From Moniliella sp. 'wahieum' (lineage: Eukaryota > Basidiomycota > Moniliellomycetes > Moniliellales > Moniliellaceae), in the NCBI GenBank assembly GCA_003971905.1, contig RSEE01000036.1, positions 496,001-560,000 of the forward strand: DNA of 64,000 nucleotides, given 5' to 3'. The notes under the pieces were generated by a model, which was not told the DNA's origin, ran no database searches, and was given only the letters and a program-made list of their open reading frames with translations. The position numbers and the translations under genes are program-made. Of the stretch, positions 44,140 to 54,931 are shown one piece after another. How positions within the stretch are numbered: position 1 is the first letter of the stretch; each line of letters starts with the position of its first letter.

Positions 44140-45913
44140 TTACGCCCGCCGGAATCGATCTCGTTTTTGGGCAAGCGTCCGCGCCAATTGCTCCGACGCC
44201 ATGGCTTCGGCTGCCGACAGTTGTTTTTCCAGTTGGTCGAGCCGCAGACGAGTAGTGTTTGCCTGTTCCTCCAACGATGTGAGCTTGGTTTTCTGGCAGC
44301 ATACAAAAGTGTGAGCACTCAACAAAAAATAAAAAAGACGCCAACATGAATGAGACGTACCAACGCCTGTTGGCGGTTTTGGGAAGAAAGTCGATAGAGT
44401 TCTTGCCATCCGGCGTGTAGCTTACATCTGCGTGAAGCGGCACACTTTCGTAGGGCGCGAAGCATCGTCGCCATACGTTCCATCCTCCTTCGTCATCTCG
44501 TCCCAAGCGAGATCGATTGGTGCCCATTCCTCCACCAAACTCAATGTCGGCCAAGTCTGGCTGGGCAGGCTCGGTCTCAGGGAGAGAGGCGGATGCATCG
44601 GCTTCGTCGCCCGAACTAGACGAGATCCAGCGGAGGAAACCTTGAGATACGGGGCCAGCCTATTCTGGCCAAGCCAAGCGCTCATCTACCCACCTCGCAG
44701 TACTCTCGGCGGTGTTTCGTCCTCCCTTCTTCTGCGGGGCTCGACAGAAGGCTCACCTCGTGGCAGGTTCGGAATCCGAGAAATGGCATGCAACGTCAAA
44801 TTCTTCCGGGCTTGAGCCACTTCCTCTTGCTGCTTGAGCACAGTCAAGTGGAGCAGGGTCTCGTCCAATGCGACCCGCGTCAGCACCACTTCCTTCCAAC
44901 TGGCCGGATTGTGTGGGAAATCTTGCTCAACCGTCTCATGTCTCCTTCCACTTCCTCATCCATCTGCTGACCGTGGCAGGCAGCAAACGTGACCAGGTCC
45001 AGAGCATGGGGCGGGAGCCGGTCTGAGGCAGGAAGTGGGAAGACCCTTCCTTCTTTGACACATACGCCCCTACTGAAAACCGTTGGTTCCAAAGAGACGT
45101 CAAGCCTTCAGGAGACGTCACATCCACACCGGTGGCAGGTATAACGGGGGGAATCCAGGCGGCCCAGCCGTGCCGGCAGCGGGGGTGCCGCGCTCGGGGA
45201 TGTTGTCGACCCACTGGGGTACGCCCGCGCGGGGCCGAGCCGCTGCTACGACAGGGCCATACATTTTGTCCACCGCCTCCATGGTCGCCTTGGTCTTGCG
45301 AGAGCCTACGACTCGGGTGATGAGCGTGTGCATGTGGGCCACACGCAGCATGCTCGGAGCAGAACTTGGAGAGAGCAAGAGGGCAGCCGATTTGCACGTC
45401 GTTCGCTTGCACTTGTCTTCCATGTCGTCTGCAGTTTCGTCTTGGGCCGGCACTGGCTACACACAAATCGCTCCACCAGCGCCGCATCATCGTCCTTGAT
45501 CTTCATGCAGGAAGTGTGGTACCATTGGTCGCACACGTCGCACGCCAACATGACCCGATCGCCGTCGTAGAGGGTTTGGCAGATACAATACAGTTCCTCG
45601 TCCATCAGCTCCTCTACCTCTGCATCTTCGGCAGGAGGGGCGTCTACGCTCTGCTCCTGTCTGCGCGCTGTAAAACATCGGAGCTGGCTTCGGAGCCGGC
45701 AACGGCTCGGGGCGCGGGGTGGAGCGCGCGCTTTTTTGCTGGCTTTGGCAGCGGCGCCGGACCGGCACTGCGGCTGCGCGCGCGCGTGTGTCGTCGGCCG
45801 CGTGGGGTGGCCGACGTACGAGGAGCAGGCGCCGTCGCGCGACTGCAGCCGATCCAGAGCCAGAGCCAGCTTCGCGTGCTGGACACGGCGGTCGCTTTGC
45901 GCTTGCGGGCCAT
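44140..45913 (-). CDS. SPP1: COMPASS (Set1) complex PHD-finger subunit Spp1/CXXC1-like
   Basis: Reads H3K4 methylation and supports Set1 methyltransferase. A basic N-terminus (MARKRKATAVSST) leads to an acidic linker and a PHD finger: YCICQTLYDGDRVMLACDVC, DQWYHTSCMKI and ERFVCSQC (C4HC3). The family's second zinc region follows: KCKRTTCKSAA, then SKFCSEHA in another frame, then RVAHMHTLITRVVGSRKTKA. The C-terminal part contains EGLTSLWNQR, a helical stretch (ALDETLLHLTVLKQQEEVAQ) and the family motif HAGWQELYRLSSQNRQQAL. A 68-nt intron (44293-44360) and a final coiled coil ending AQKRDRFRRA complete it. At least four frame breaks interrupt it, two of them compensating inside the second zinc region. 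Confidence 0.88.
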
Positions 45914-46219
45914 CGCGGCGTGGCGTCGAAGCAGATGGTGGCGGCGTCCATCGCGTGCCCCCCAGTCCGCCCCCCCGCCTCAGCCCAGCCGGCCCAGCGC
46001 CACGGGTAAACCACGCGAAAATACGCGAAAATAGACGCGCCTCTTGCAATGTTCAGCGGGTTTCCTCGCATTTTTGCATTGGATTTTGCCCAAGGAGCAG
46101 TCGTCCCAGGCCGCTTTCGTCGCAGCCCGCCCGGCCGGGGGATGGCGTCTGGTCTGGTCTGCGCGGTCCCCAGACCAGCAGCCGCTCCCGCTCCCGGCCC
46201 CGCTCTCACACCCGCTGCC
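45914..46219. other. Divergent promoter of Spp1 and LSM1
   Basis: A 306-bp compact intergenic region between two start codons, with repeated ACGCGAAAAT words at 46014-46033. No other feature is seen. Confidence 0.5.
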
Positions 46220-46769
46220 ATGGATGCTGCTGTCGATGCAGCCGGCGCACTTGCGGCCAACATCGCCTTCACTACCTCGGGCGCGCTCTCTGAGATTGTG
46301 GACAAGAAGGTCATTGCCGTCCTCCGCGATGGGCGCAAGTACGTCGGTGTCTTGCGATCATACGACCAATTCGGTGCGTTCCTCCCCCCCTCGTTTGTCT
46401 ATCTGGCTGTCTCTCGGTCTCTCTCCTCTGTCCTTCTGATCATGTCTGGATCCCACAGCCAACCTGATCCTTCAGGACACTGTGGAACGTGTCTATGTGG
46501 GCCAGCAGTATGGGGAGATTCCGTTGGGTGTCTACCTGGTACGGGGAGAAAACGTCGTGGTGCTGGGCGAGGTGGATCTGGAACGGGAAGAGGAAGTGCC
46601 TCCTCAGATCGCTGCTCCCTTCCCGCCCGGCCAGTTTTCCCACAAGGATTTGGACAAGATGCGGCGCGCCGAGGCCGAGGCGCGACACGCCCGCCATGCC
46701 GCCGATGCTGCGGTGCTCAAGCGGACACACGCCTTTGCCGAACACGGCGACGAAGGCGACCTGTACTAG
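46220..46769 (+). CDS. LSM1: Sm-like protein Lsm1 (cytoplasmic Lsm1-7 ring)
   Basis: Promotes decapping and 5'-3' mRNA decay with Pat1. Two exons, 46220-46373 and 46459-46769, with an 85-nt intron (GTGCGT...CACAG) splitting QF from ANLILQDT. Sm motif 1 is KKVIAVLRDGRKYVGVLRSY...QDTVERV, and Sm motif 2 is LGVYLVRGENVVVLGEVD. The C-terminal helix extension (KDLDKMRRAEAEARHARHAA) distinguishes Lsm1 from other Lsm proteins. The frame is intact and the ATG context (GCCATGG) is good. It diverges from the Spp1 gene. Confidence 0.95.
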
Positions 46770-48186
46770 CTGCACTCGCTTCAAACGCCCCCTAATGCTA
46801 CCCATTATCTTACTTTCCCTTTCCTTTCTGTGGGTGGGAACGGAGGGGGAGGTCTTCATGTATCCTATTGCTTTGCCCATTCCATTGGTTGGGGACATCT
46901 GTCCTGTGTCGAGTTGACCGGCTTTTTCGCACCTTACCAAGTGCCTATTCCAGTGGCCCATGTGCTGGCAGATGACATTGCTAAAGAACAGGAAGAACGG
47001 GAACCAACATGACAGCGTAACTTGGAGTTTAGTTGAATTGTGAATCTGCGAAGAAGAGGATTGGGAACTTTGGCGTTCCCCCTTTTGGTCCGCTTCGCAA
47101 AGGGTCCCATTTGGAAGCAACCATGCAGCGTGCCCATTGGCAAGCATATCAGGTTCTCTGACCTCCGATCTTCCGCACTGGTTGCGTTGGGGCGGTGACT
47201 GGCGAGCATCAGCTGGTGTCACCCTCCACGGACGTGCGGCAGGCATGGATGCCTCGAATAGGTGGTCTCTCTTCCTGGTCGGGCACACCAAACTCAAAAC
47301 CCTTACGGTCCAAACGACAAGTGCGCGACAGGGCCACATGAGGATATCAGGCTGGTTCGTGACTAGGATGACGCCGATGTTGCCCCTCGAATCGAAACCA
47401 TCGAGTTGTGGTTGACAAGTCCCGTAATTGGCCGCGCTGTGCCCCATTGTCCCCACTACTAAGCACTTTGTCAATCCTACCCACCAAAGGCTCCGACAAA
47501 GAATAAGAGGATACACTCATTCTTATAGACTGCATGCCAACTCAACCGGTTCCCGTGCCACTAGTTACCCTTCACCCGCGTATACTTTTGCACCTGCTCG
47601 GAGTCAATGATGCAGATGGTCAAGGTGGTGGTAGCGGTCCGACTGGCCACCATCTTGGCTCTTGACATCTTTCTACTTCCGGAAGCCCCATATGGAGGAA
47701 CACACTTTGGGGGAGGTCAGTCCCAAAGTCAACAGACTCCGCTGTTTTCTCAGCCTGCCGTACACCTGGCATCCACTCCCATCCAGAATAGGGGTGGACC
47801 TGACACTGCCAGGGACCAATTCGAGGGGGGAAGAGGTTGCGTCATCTGATGTGGTTGCAGCCCACAAGCACATATTCCCTCGGCCTTGTTCGTATTTGGG
47901 GGCACTTGTTCTCAGAATGGCAAGGTAAGATATATGACCGGTGATGGGTGGTGGGATGGCCGATAGCGGATGCAGGGGCAGGGCATGCGCTTACGTCAGG
48001 ACACTAGCGCCACCCAGCCAGACACGCTCGCCGGCCCACTCACTGTCACTGCTTTGTGCGGCGCGCGCATGGGTGTGCGTGGAGCGCGCCAGCCCCCGGG
48101 CCTGGCCTCGGGCTGATGGCTCGGCGGCCACCACCACCACCGCCACCACCACCACCACCACTACCGCGTCCTCCTTCCCTCCCTCC
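46770..48186. other. Intergenic region before MOB1
   Basis: About 1.4 kb. A long antisense open frame over LSM1 extends into it but lacks any domain. A CRE-like TTACGTCA lies at 47991. Nothing else is supported. Confidence 0.5.
47991..47998 (+). promoter_or_regulatory. CRE-like site TTACGTCA upstream of MOB1
   Basis: TTACGTCA lies 188 nt before the MOB1 start codon, matching the spacing seen before three other genes. The role is inferred. Confidence 0.35.
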
Positions 48187-49131
48187 ATGAGCTTCTTCAA
48201 GTCGATGGGCCGGTCTGTCCGTCCCAGGGCGCGTCCGCGCGCCCGGGCGCTGACGACTTTTCCGTGCCCAGTACCGACAATGCGACTGCGGGCGTGGTGG
48301 GCCAGCCAGCGGGCAAACCGTTGTACCTCTGCAACCCCTTTGTCCGCTCCTCCCTCATCAAGGGCTCGTACAAGACCATCGTCGTGCTTCCCAAATATGT
48401 CGACCAGCGCGAGTGGGTTGCGGTCAACCGTATGTGTCATCGCCTCCCCCCCCCTCCTCCCCCCCCCTCCCCGGGCCATCCTACTCTCTCGCTTCCCTTT
48501 TAGTCTTTGACTTCTTCAACAACCTCAACCAGTTCTATGGTGTCATCACCGAGTTCTGCACTGTCCGAAACAACCCCACCATGTGTGCCGGTGTTGGCCT
48601 GGACTACACCTGGGTCGACCAGAACCGGAAGCAAGTCAAGCTGCCGGCACCACAGTACATTGACTATGTCATGACATGGGTCGGCGGCTTGCTTGGTGAT
48701 GAGGCTACTTTCCCTACTAAGGCCGGTGCGTCTCTTTTTCTGGCCACGCTCGGTTCGAGGCTACAACCCTGTTGATCCAGCGCGCGACTTTCCTCCGACA
48801 TTTATGATCACCGCCAAGCACATTTACAAGCAGCTCCTGCGTGTCTTTGCCCACATCTACCATGCCCAATTCCCCTGGTTGCTCCACCTTTGCTGTGAGG
48901 GTCACTTTAACAGTCTCTTTGCCCATTTCATTGCTTTCGGCAGCGAGTTTGATCTGTTTGACTTTGAAGAGTTCCGCACCTCGGGCCAGTCGACTGGCAA
49001 TGCGGCGCGGCCAACACGGGGCTGGCGATGGCTATCCGGGCGTGTGCGATCTGATTGTCAAATGGACCGAAATGGAGATCCTCCCTGACAAGGTGTTGAC
49101 CAAATCGACGCCCCAAGTGGCCGCTGCATAA
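48187..49131 (+). CDS. MOB1: MOB1 kinase activator
   Basis: Co-activator of NDR/LATS kinases (Dbf2/Sid2) in mitotic exit and septation. Exons: 48187-48429, 48504-48725 and 48781-49131. Start MSFFKSMGRSVRPR; after a frame break, QPAGKPLYLCNPFVRSSLIK, YKTIVVLPKYVDQREWVAVN, LFDFFNNLNQFYGVITEFC, LDYTWVDQNRKQVKLPAPQY, IDYVMTWVGGLL, then DFPPTFMITAKHIYKQLLRV, FAHIYHAQFPWLLHLC and NSLFAHFIAFGSEFDLFD. The zinc ligands are visible: Cys pair in EFC...TMC, His pair in HIYHAQF. The end, DLIVKWTEMEILPDK, is in a different frame from FEEFRTSG, so one indel lies near 48990; another lies near 48235. The N-terminal and C-terminal blocks otherwise match the family throughout. Confidence 0.93.
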
Positions 49132-50759
49132 CCTGCTCAATCTCGACATACAATCGACTGCTTTGTGCCTCCTCCACCCCTCTTCACGCGTTGCTGTACC
49201 CATATCATTCCCCTTGTCTGCTTCTGTCAAGCATACATACTCAGGCACTCCCACCGGTTCAGCACTCCCTCGTGGTAGACACAGGCGCCATTATTCAGGT
49301 ACCATGTTCAAGCTAGGATCAAGAGAGATGGGGGGACTTCTTGGGATAGGGTGACTTGCTGGGATAGAACACTCAGCAGTTGATGCGAAACCAGGACGCG
49401 AGCACACTCGAGTTTTGGCGCCCTAAGCATGAACCATATGAAGGGGAGGCGAGAGATCAGAATCGAGTACCAAAGACGCAGGGAGGAATGACGGAAACAA
49501 TCTGGTGGGAGGTGGGGGGAGTAGGCCGGTGCCAAGGGACATTTGTTCCCTGCCCAACAACCGGAAAAAGCCGCTACAACACATAGCTAATCGAAAATGC
49601 CAGTAAAAGGTTCCGATAGATATGTGAGGACTATACGTACGAAATTCAAGGTGGGCAAGGCCCACAAGATTGTGCACCAGAAATTTCGATTAGCCATGTA
49701 GGCACCTTGGCAACCATCGCGAACCATCCCTGACTACCATATTTCTGGGGTGGTGAACGTGGCTCCTGAGTTTGACGGTTTTTTGGTGCGCCTTCCAGAT
49801 CCCCGCTGTACACCTACTACTATGCACACGAGACGATGACCCTCCCCCCTGTTCTTGGTCGCAGTGGGCACTGCTGCATGATTACTTGAGGGCAGAATGT
49901 ACCCCCTTTTTTCAAACCAACGGGGAGATGGCACAACCGCTTTGCCTTCAGCACCTCTAGTCTATCTTCGCATCATTCCTTGGCCGCCATGTTCATTATT
50001 GGACCGCCAAAAAAGATGCTCGATCTGCTGCTCCAGCAGTCTGACAAGCGAGATGGTCGGTCATAATCACAATCGTCCCAGCACAAATCGCATCTCCAGT
50101 CGGTCATACTAGAGAAAGCATAACAACATGACCCGTCTTGCCAGTGTTGTTCGGCAAAACAGTTCAAATGCACCCCGCTTGGCTCCCATCCGGCAGGAAT
50201 ACCTCGCATCTTTGAGTGAGAAGTCCGACCTTGCCAAGTTACATGTTACTGTCCTGCAGCCTGTCCGAGTTCATGGGTTGCAGTGACTAGTGGTGCATGT
50301 ACCAAACGGTGAGCTCGTGAGATCTGAGAAGGGAAAAAGGGATTGATGGTCAGTGGTCGACGAATCCGCTCATCTCGCAACGGCCTTGTCTGCGACACCA
50401 CCCCTGTGCCCTGTAACGCGGGCCGCTCCTACGGCCCCTAAAGCCTAGCAGGGCACCATCCCTTACACACCGGCAAAATGCTAAAGAGCGGGCGCGATAA
50501 AACAACATATCCACCCCCTTAGGCACTGGTGTGTAGTAGGATTCCTCCTAATTAACTGGGTCAACGGTTGTGTGATACCTCGCAGGGAGATCGGGTCTGC
50601 CACGCTGTTCGGTGTATACGAGCAAAAAAAACTTAAACAGGGGTGAAGCTGGTGAAGAAAGGGCTAGACTTTGTGGGGCGAGATGTATCAAATGCATGTG
50701 TTTCTTGTTCTCGGCACAGCGAAGCTTGAAGGGAGCAGAGCGAAGCAAAATGGCGAAGA
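49132..50759. other. Intergenic region with a MITE-like element
   Basis: About 1.6 kb between MOB1 and cytochrome b5, whose 3' ends converge. Apart from the inverted-repeat element at 49582-49698 no feature is supported; open frames are short and AT-richer. Confidence 0.5.
49582..49698 (+). mobile_element. MITE-like inverted-repeat element, copy A
   Basis: A 117-bp element beginning CATAGCTAATCGAAA and ending TTTCGATTAGCCATG, so the ends are near-perfect inverted repeats of about 15 bp. Inside is a GTGGGCAAGGCCCAC palindrome. A second copy, about 90% identical by eye, lies in opposite orientation at 62033-62147. There is no coding capacity. Target-site duplication is unclear. Confidence 0.75.
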
Positions 50760-51369
50760 TCACTTGAACTGCTCGTTGTAGTATTGGTAGGCGTAGTACG
50801 CCAGCAACACTCCAATGGGAATGAACATGAGAATTGGCCTGGGTCAAGCAAAAAAAGAGGGTCAGTGTCATGACAGCAGCGAGTCAGAGGGGCGCTTGGC
50901 CTGCGCCTCAAAAAGAGTCAAGTGCACATGCGCAACGCAACTTACGTTTGAGTCATACGTTCCTGGCTGACTTTCTGCCCACGAGGGATCTCGCCGCTGG
51001 CCTGAGGACAGAGTTAGCTCGGGCCAGTAGCCAAGAAAAAAACAAACAAAAGAGCAGGCAGGGCAGAGCACGTACCGCCGAGCCTTCCAACTGGCCCACG
51101 AGCATCGGCACCAGCATAGCACGCGCATCGTCCGAGTGGCCCACATCATCAAATGCCTCCGTAGCATCTTTGCCCGCCTCGGCAAGCAACACCTCGTCGC
51201 CTCCGGGATGCTCATCGATGAAGTCGGTCACATTGTACACCTTGCCCTCAATCGCCATCCAACAATCGGACGCCTTGCTGTGAGTCGCGAGCTCGGCAGC
51301 GGTGACCTTTGGGGGGCCATCGGGGACAGAAGCAGGAGCGGTGGAAGAGGAAGGGGTGGCGTCCGCCAT
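50760..51369 (-). CDS. CYB5: Cytochrome b5, ER tail-anchored
   Basis: Electron donor to desaturases, sterol and P450 enzymes on the ER. Exons: 51076-51369, 50946-51001 and 50760-50838. The haem domain reads TAAELATHSKASDCWMAIEG, KVYNVTDFIDEHPGGDEVLL and DDVGHSDDARAMLVPMLVG; the two axial histidines are in HPGG and GHSDD. The linker is ASGEIPRGQKVSQERMTQT. The tail is a single transmembrane segment PILMFIPIGVLLAYYAYQYY ending NEQFK, a tail-anchor arrangement. Intact frame; both introns have canonical ends (GTACGT and GTAAGT donors). Confidence 0.95.
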
Positions 51370-52592
51370 GGCGACTGGTGGTGGTGGTGGAGGGGGACGG
51401 AGGGCATGCTGCCGGTCGAGCGTGTGGGGGGATCAGCGGCTGAGGTTTGGTGAAATCGCAGTCTCAGAGGGCAGACTCGCGATGGCGCCCGCCCCGCCGC
51501 CTACGCCCACAGGAACACACGACGGCGGGTACACTGCCGTGGCAGCCGTGGCGCGGCGACGCATCCGCATCGAGCCATTCCAAATGGCAATCTTCACAAG
51601 TTCAGTTCACGCACACTGTCCTCCACGTGTTCAACGAACGCTGAGCTCAGCGGTGAAATTTCACCTTTCAACGTTCAGAGCGAACACGTCGCGTGATGCA
51701 TGTCACATGTCGCCGGTCACCTGACAGGTCACACGCGTGTCGCAGTGACAGCGTCCCTGCCTGTCCCAGCTGCATCGATCTGCGGCAGTGGCTGCTTTCA
51801 CAAGCAGGCGATCCATCCTACGCCGCCACACTGCCCTGGTGCTCCGTCCTCCACATCACTGGTCACCGGTCACCGGTCTTCCCGTGCAGCCAGCGCGCAA
51901 TCGCCGCTGGCCTTGTCTGCTTCCCGCCGCACGTGTCCAGCTCGCGTTCCTATCTCAGCCCCTCCCTCCCATTCGCGCTGGCGGCGTTGCGTCCATCAGC
52001 TTGGAAAGTGCCCACCAGTTCACCACCACCTACTCGCCCCCGTGTTGGCCGCTCAAAAAATGTAGCTACCGTCGGTCTTGATCCGACGACCTGTGGGTTC
52101 CTCGTGTTTGGGCACGCTATGAGCCCACCGCTCTTCCGCCTGAGCTAGGTAGCTGGCTGCGTTGCTGGGGCCAAAGCAGACTGCTGACGGAGGCATTCCG
52201 TAACCTTGCGCACCCGCCGTGCGCCTCTCCGTTTGCGTTATGCTCTGATATAAAATTCACCATTGTCCGTATCCACTCGACCTACATCAGGTTTCTGAAA
52301 ACGTATGCGTTGCGGGAGAGTCAGAGAGGTTGCTCGCGCCTACTACCGATGTCATTTCTGTTTCCTGATTGGATGTGGTCGCAGTAATCGAGCGGACCGG
52401 AAATACCGGGTGCGAGCTGGGAAGAGCCCGTCTGGATAAAAATGGCAGATCATTCAGTGGTCCAACACATACCAAAGCTCCATAAGTGACACTTGAAGAA
52501 TCTGAGAAAGACAAGCCATCATTGCATCCCCCCACCCTCCCCGTTTAGCTATGAGTCGTGCCTGCACGAGATGCATCTCTGATCAATCAAGT
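51370..52592. other. Intergenic region holding the initiator tRNA
   Basis: About 1.2 kb. It contains TTTCAACGTTCA at 51667-51678, GATGCATGTCACATGTCGCC and GGTCACCTGACAGGTCACA at 51695-51735, and the tRNA-iMet gene. No protein gene is seen. Confidence 0.5.
52063..52154 (-). tRNA. Initiator tRNA-Met (CAT), intron-containing
   Basis: A complete 92-nt cloverleaf on the minus strand: acceptor AGCTACC/GGTAGCT with A1-T72, D arm GCTC/GAGC, anticodon stem GTGGG/CCCAC giving three consecutive G-C pairs, loop CTCATA, variable AGGTC, T arm GTCGG-ATCAAGA-CCGAC with A54 and A60, discriminator A. These are initiator hallmarks. A 19-nt intron (GCGTGCCCAAACACGAGGA) follows position 37. No mismatches. Confidence 0.85.
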
Positions 52593-54356
52593 TCATGCTG
52601 CTGCTGACCGGGACCCTGCCTCGGCCTCAAAGCAACTCGGCCATTCTCCTTCTCCATTCACCCACGCCAACTTGCGCAGCACGGTGGGAAGTGGGCAAAG
52701 GCCCTGACGGAGCAACGGGCTACCCGACTCTGTTTCTGCCCTGCCCCTTCCCCTTCCCCCTCGAAGGGGCACCAGCCCGGCTGAACGGTTGCACTGCCTC
52801 GTTGATCCGGACCCGGACAAACTCCGTTTCCCACCCGGCGCACGTGATCAGCTCCCATACATGCTTGGTCTGGTACGGTACCACGCGCGATGCGGCAAAC
52901 GTTCGACTGTGCGCCGCCTTGGTTTCCGCGCCGGGTTCGGGCGGTAGATGCGAAGTGGGAAACAGGCCAAATGCGAACGCCAGCCCGGCCATGTTCGTGT
53001 CATGAGTAAAGTCAGCGTACATGGTCAGGTTGGCTTGGGAGGGAAGAGGGAAGCCACCTTGGGCCAGGGTGGTGGTGTTGATGGTCGTGATGGGTTCGAG
53101 AGCGGGGGGACGATTGGCAAGGCGGGCATACAGTTCACGTAGGTAGCCTTGGTATGCACCGCGATAATATGGATTGCCAGCCGCTGTACCATGGTAAAAC
53201 TTGAGCGAATAGTAGTAGTCCAGGACGCGCCACTCCTCGGGGCTAAAGAGGGAGCAAACCGGGGAGAGGTGCAGGTCCAACCTCCCTCTTTTACCTCCGC
53301 CGTGGTCAAGGTGGTAAACGAACATAGTGACATTAGACTTTCCACCTCCCCTACCGTCAACGATAGATTGGCCGGGCGCAAGCGTTGCTCCAACCGTTTT
53401 CCCACCACGGGAACCAGCGTGTTGGCTCCGTAGGTATGTGCCGCATCGCTGTGCCATTGGCGATAGGCTGGACACGTCGACGGATCCAGGGTATTGTTCA
53501 CCCCTCTCAATTCACTCACCACCACGTCCAGCTCAGGGAGTGGGGTGAGGTTGCGAACCGCTTCCGGACCGGCCATAGTCTCTTGGGGAAAGAGTGGTTG
53601 CCAAACCCTTGGAGCCACCAGCGCGCCGTATAGAGTACCCGGTCGCTGGGCACTTCTGATTGGTTGCCATAATTGCCTGAGGCACGTACGAAGGGCTTGA
53701 ACTGGGCCAAGTGGCCATACACTTGGCGATCAAACAAGCCCGAATAGTACCCTCTATTACAGAAGAAGTGCAGAAAGCGTCAATCCTTCTTCAAACGCAG
53801 GGAAGGGGAGAGAAGATAGAGAGAAGAGACGATTCGAAAGGAAACGAAAGGAAGCGATACTGATACCAAGCACAGGGGGAGGAGACGCACTGTAACGCCC
53901 CGTAAGGCACCAAGTCGCCTACGCTTGTAGGAGCCGTGAGGTTGCGCAAGAATCCCAAGGCAGGATCAGCGCGCTGGTGGTCTGGGATGTGCTTCAACGC
54001 ATGATGCAAGCGGGCTAGCGTGCGTTCGATTTGTGTCTGGGCATTGCGGGTGGGGAAGCGAGCGCCGTGGCGCTGGACCGAGTTGACCAGCGTCACGCGG
54101 CATCCTGCGGTGGGTACAGCTGTTGCTCGGCGGCACGCATCACTACCCATTCGCGAGGGTGCGTGCGCACTTGGGAGCTGAGCAAACTTGCATCGGCACC
54201 ACGCGCGCTGTAGGAGCCCAGATGGTGGAACGCGCTGCTGGGCAGCTCCACCTCTTGCTCCAGCGGGCCGTACCCGTCGAGCCATGCGCTCCCAGGTCCA
54301 CCACGAGCGACACCAACGCTTGTCAGAAGCACAACAAGGGCGGGTGCCAGGCGCAT
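52593..54356 (-). CDS. Histidine acid phosphatase / phytase, secreted
   Basis: Releases phosphate from phytate or other esters outside the cell. A signal peptide (LAPALVVLLTSVGVARG) is followed by the active-site block GCRVTLVNSVQRHGARFPT (RHGARxP), YYSGLFDRQVYGHLAQFKPF, VNNTLDPSTCPAYRQW, LFSPEEWRVLDYYYSLKFYH, and the proton-donor block TMYADFTHDTNMAGLAFAFG (HD motif). The C-terminus is GLCPLPTVLRKLAWVNGEGE, ending at 52593, as in fungal phytases. A 137-nt intron lies at 53754-53890. At least four frame breaks (near 54110, 53585, 53330 and 52760) separate these blocks. It diverges from the Laa2-like gene; a GGTCACCTGAC motif lies 160 nt upstream. Confidence 0.87.
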
Positions 54357-54931
54357 GAGAGGCAGGTGGGGCCGGGTGCAGGCGGTGGAGAAAGGGGGAA
54401 GGCGTCTGACATATACAGGGGGGAGGCAGCCTTGAAGGTGCCTCTCCGCGTATGAGATGTTCTTGGTACCGACGTAGTACTCGGACGGCTATTTTAAGTG
54501 TGCAAGAACAGGGGTCACCTGACCGTCATGCTGGTCTGACCGGCCACGTTCCCATTGGCGGGCTGGGGCCTAGACCACTGCGGTTCGATGGCGGGCATGT
54601 GTGCCGACGTGACGCTGGCGGGCAGAGCCTGTGTCCACAGGTGGGCATCTCTTGGACCTCCGCCAGGCCAGGCCCGACCTCAGGGCCGAGGCCCAGCGAT
54701 CCACTAGCTGGTCTACTATCCCCTCCGCCGACTCGGCGAGGGACAGAGGGTGACGTCAGCAGCGCGTGCTTACCTCAGCGCGCGCTGTCCAGGCGCGGGC
54801 CAGCGTGGAAGGCGGCGGCGGCGGCAGCGGTAGGGTTGGGCGCCTGCTGCGTTCGCTGGGGGCGGCCGGCTGGCTGCCACCCAACTGCCGCTGCTCGCCG
54901 CCCCGCCGCTCCACTCGCCTCGACGCCGCCC
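54357..54931. other. Divergent promoter of phytase and Laa2-like genes
   Basis: A 575-bp region with GGTCACCTGACCGTCATGC at 54513-54531 and a full CRE at 54751. Low-complexity open frames on both strands are not called. Confidence 0.5.
54751..54758 (+). promoter_or_regulatory. CRE site TGACGTCA upstream of the Laa2-like gene
   Basis: A palindromic TGACGTCA lies 173 nt before the likely ATG at 54932. It has the same spacing class as three other genes in the window. Confidence 0.4.

Noticed and set aside
46440-47516. 358-codon open frame antisense to LSM1
   Set aside because: It overlaps the well-supported LSM1 exon 2 on the other strand, has no domain, and its amino-acid composition is that of a reverse-complemented GC-rich gene.
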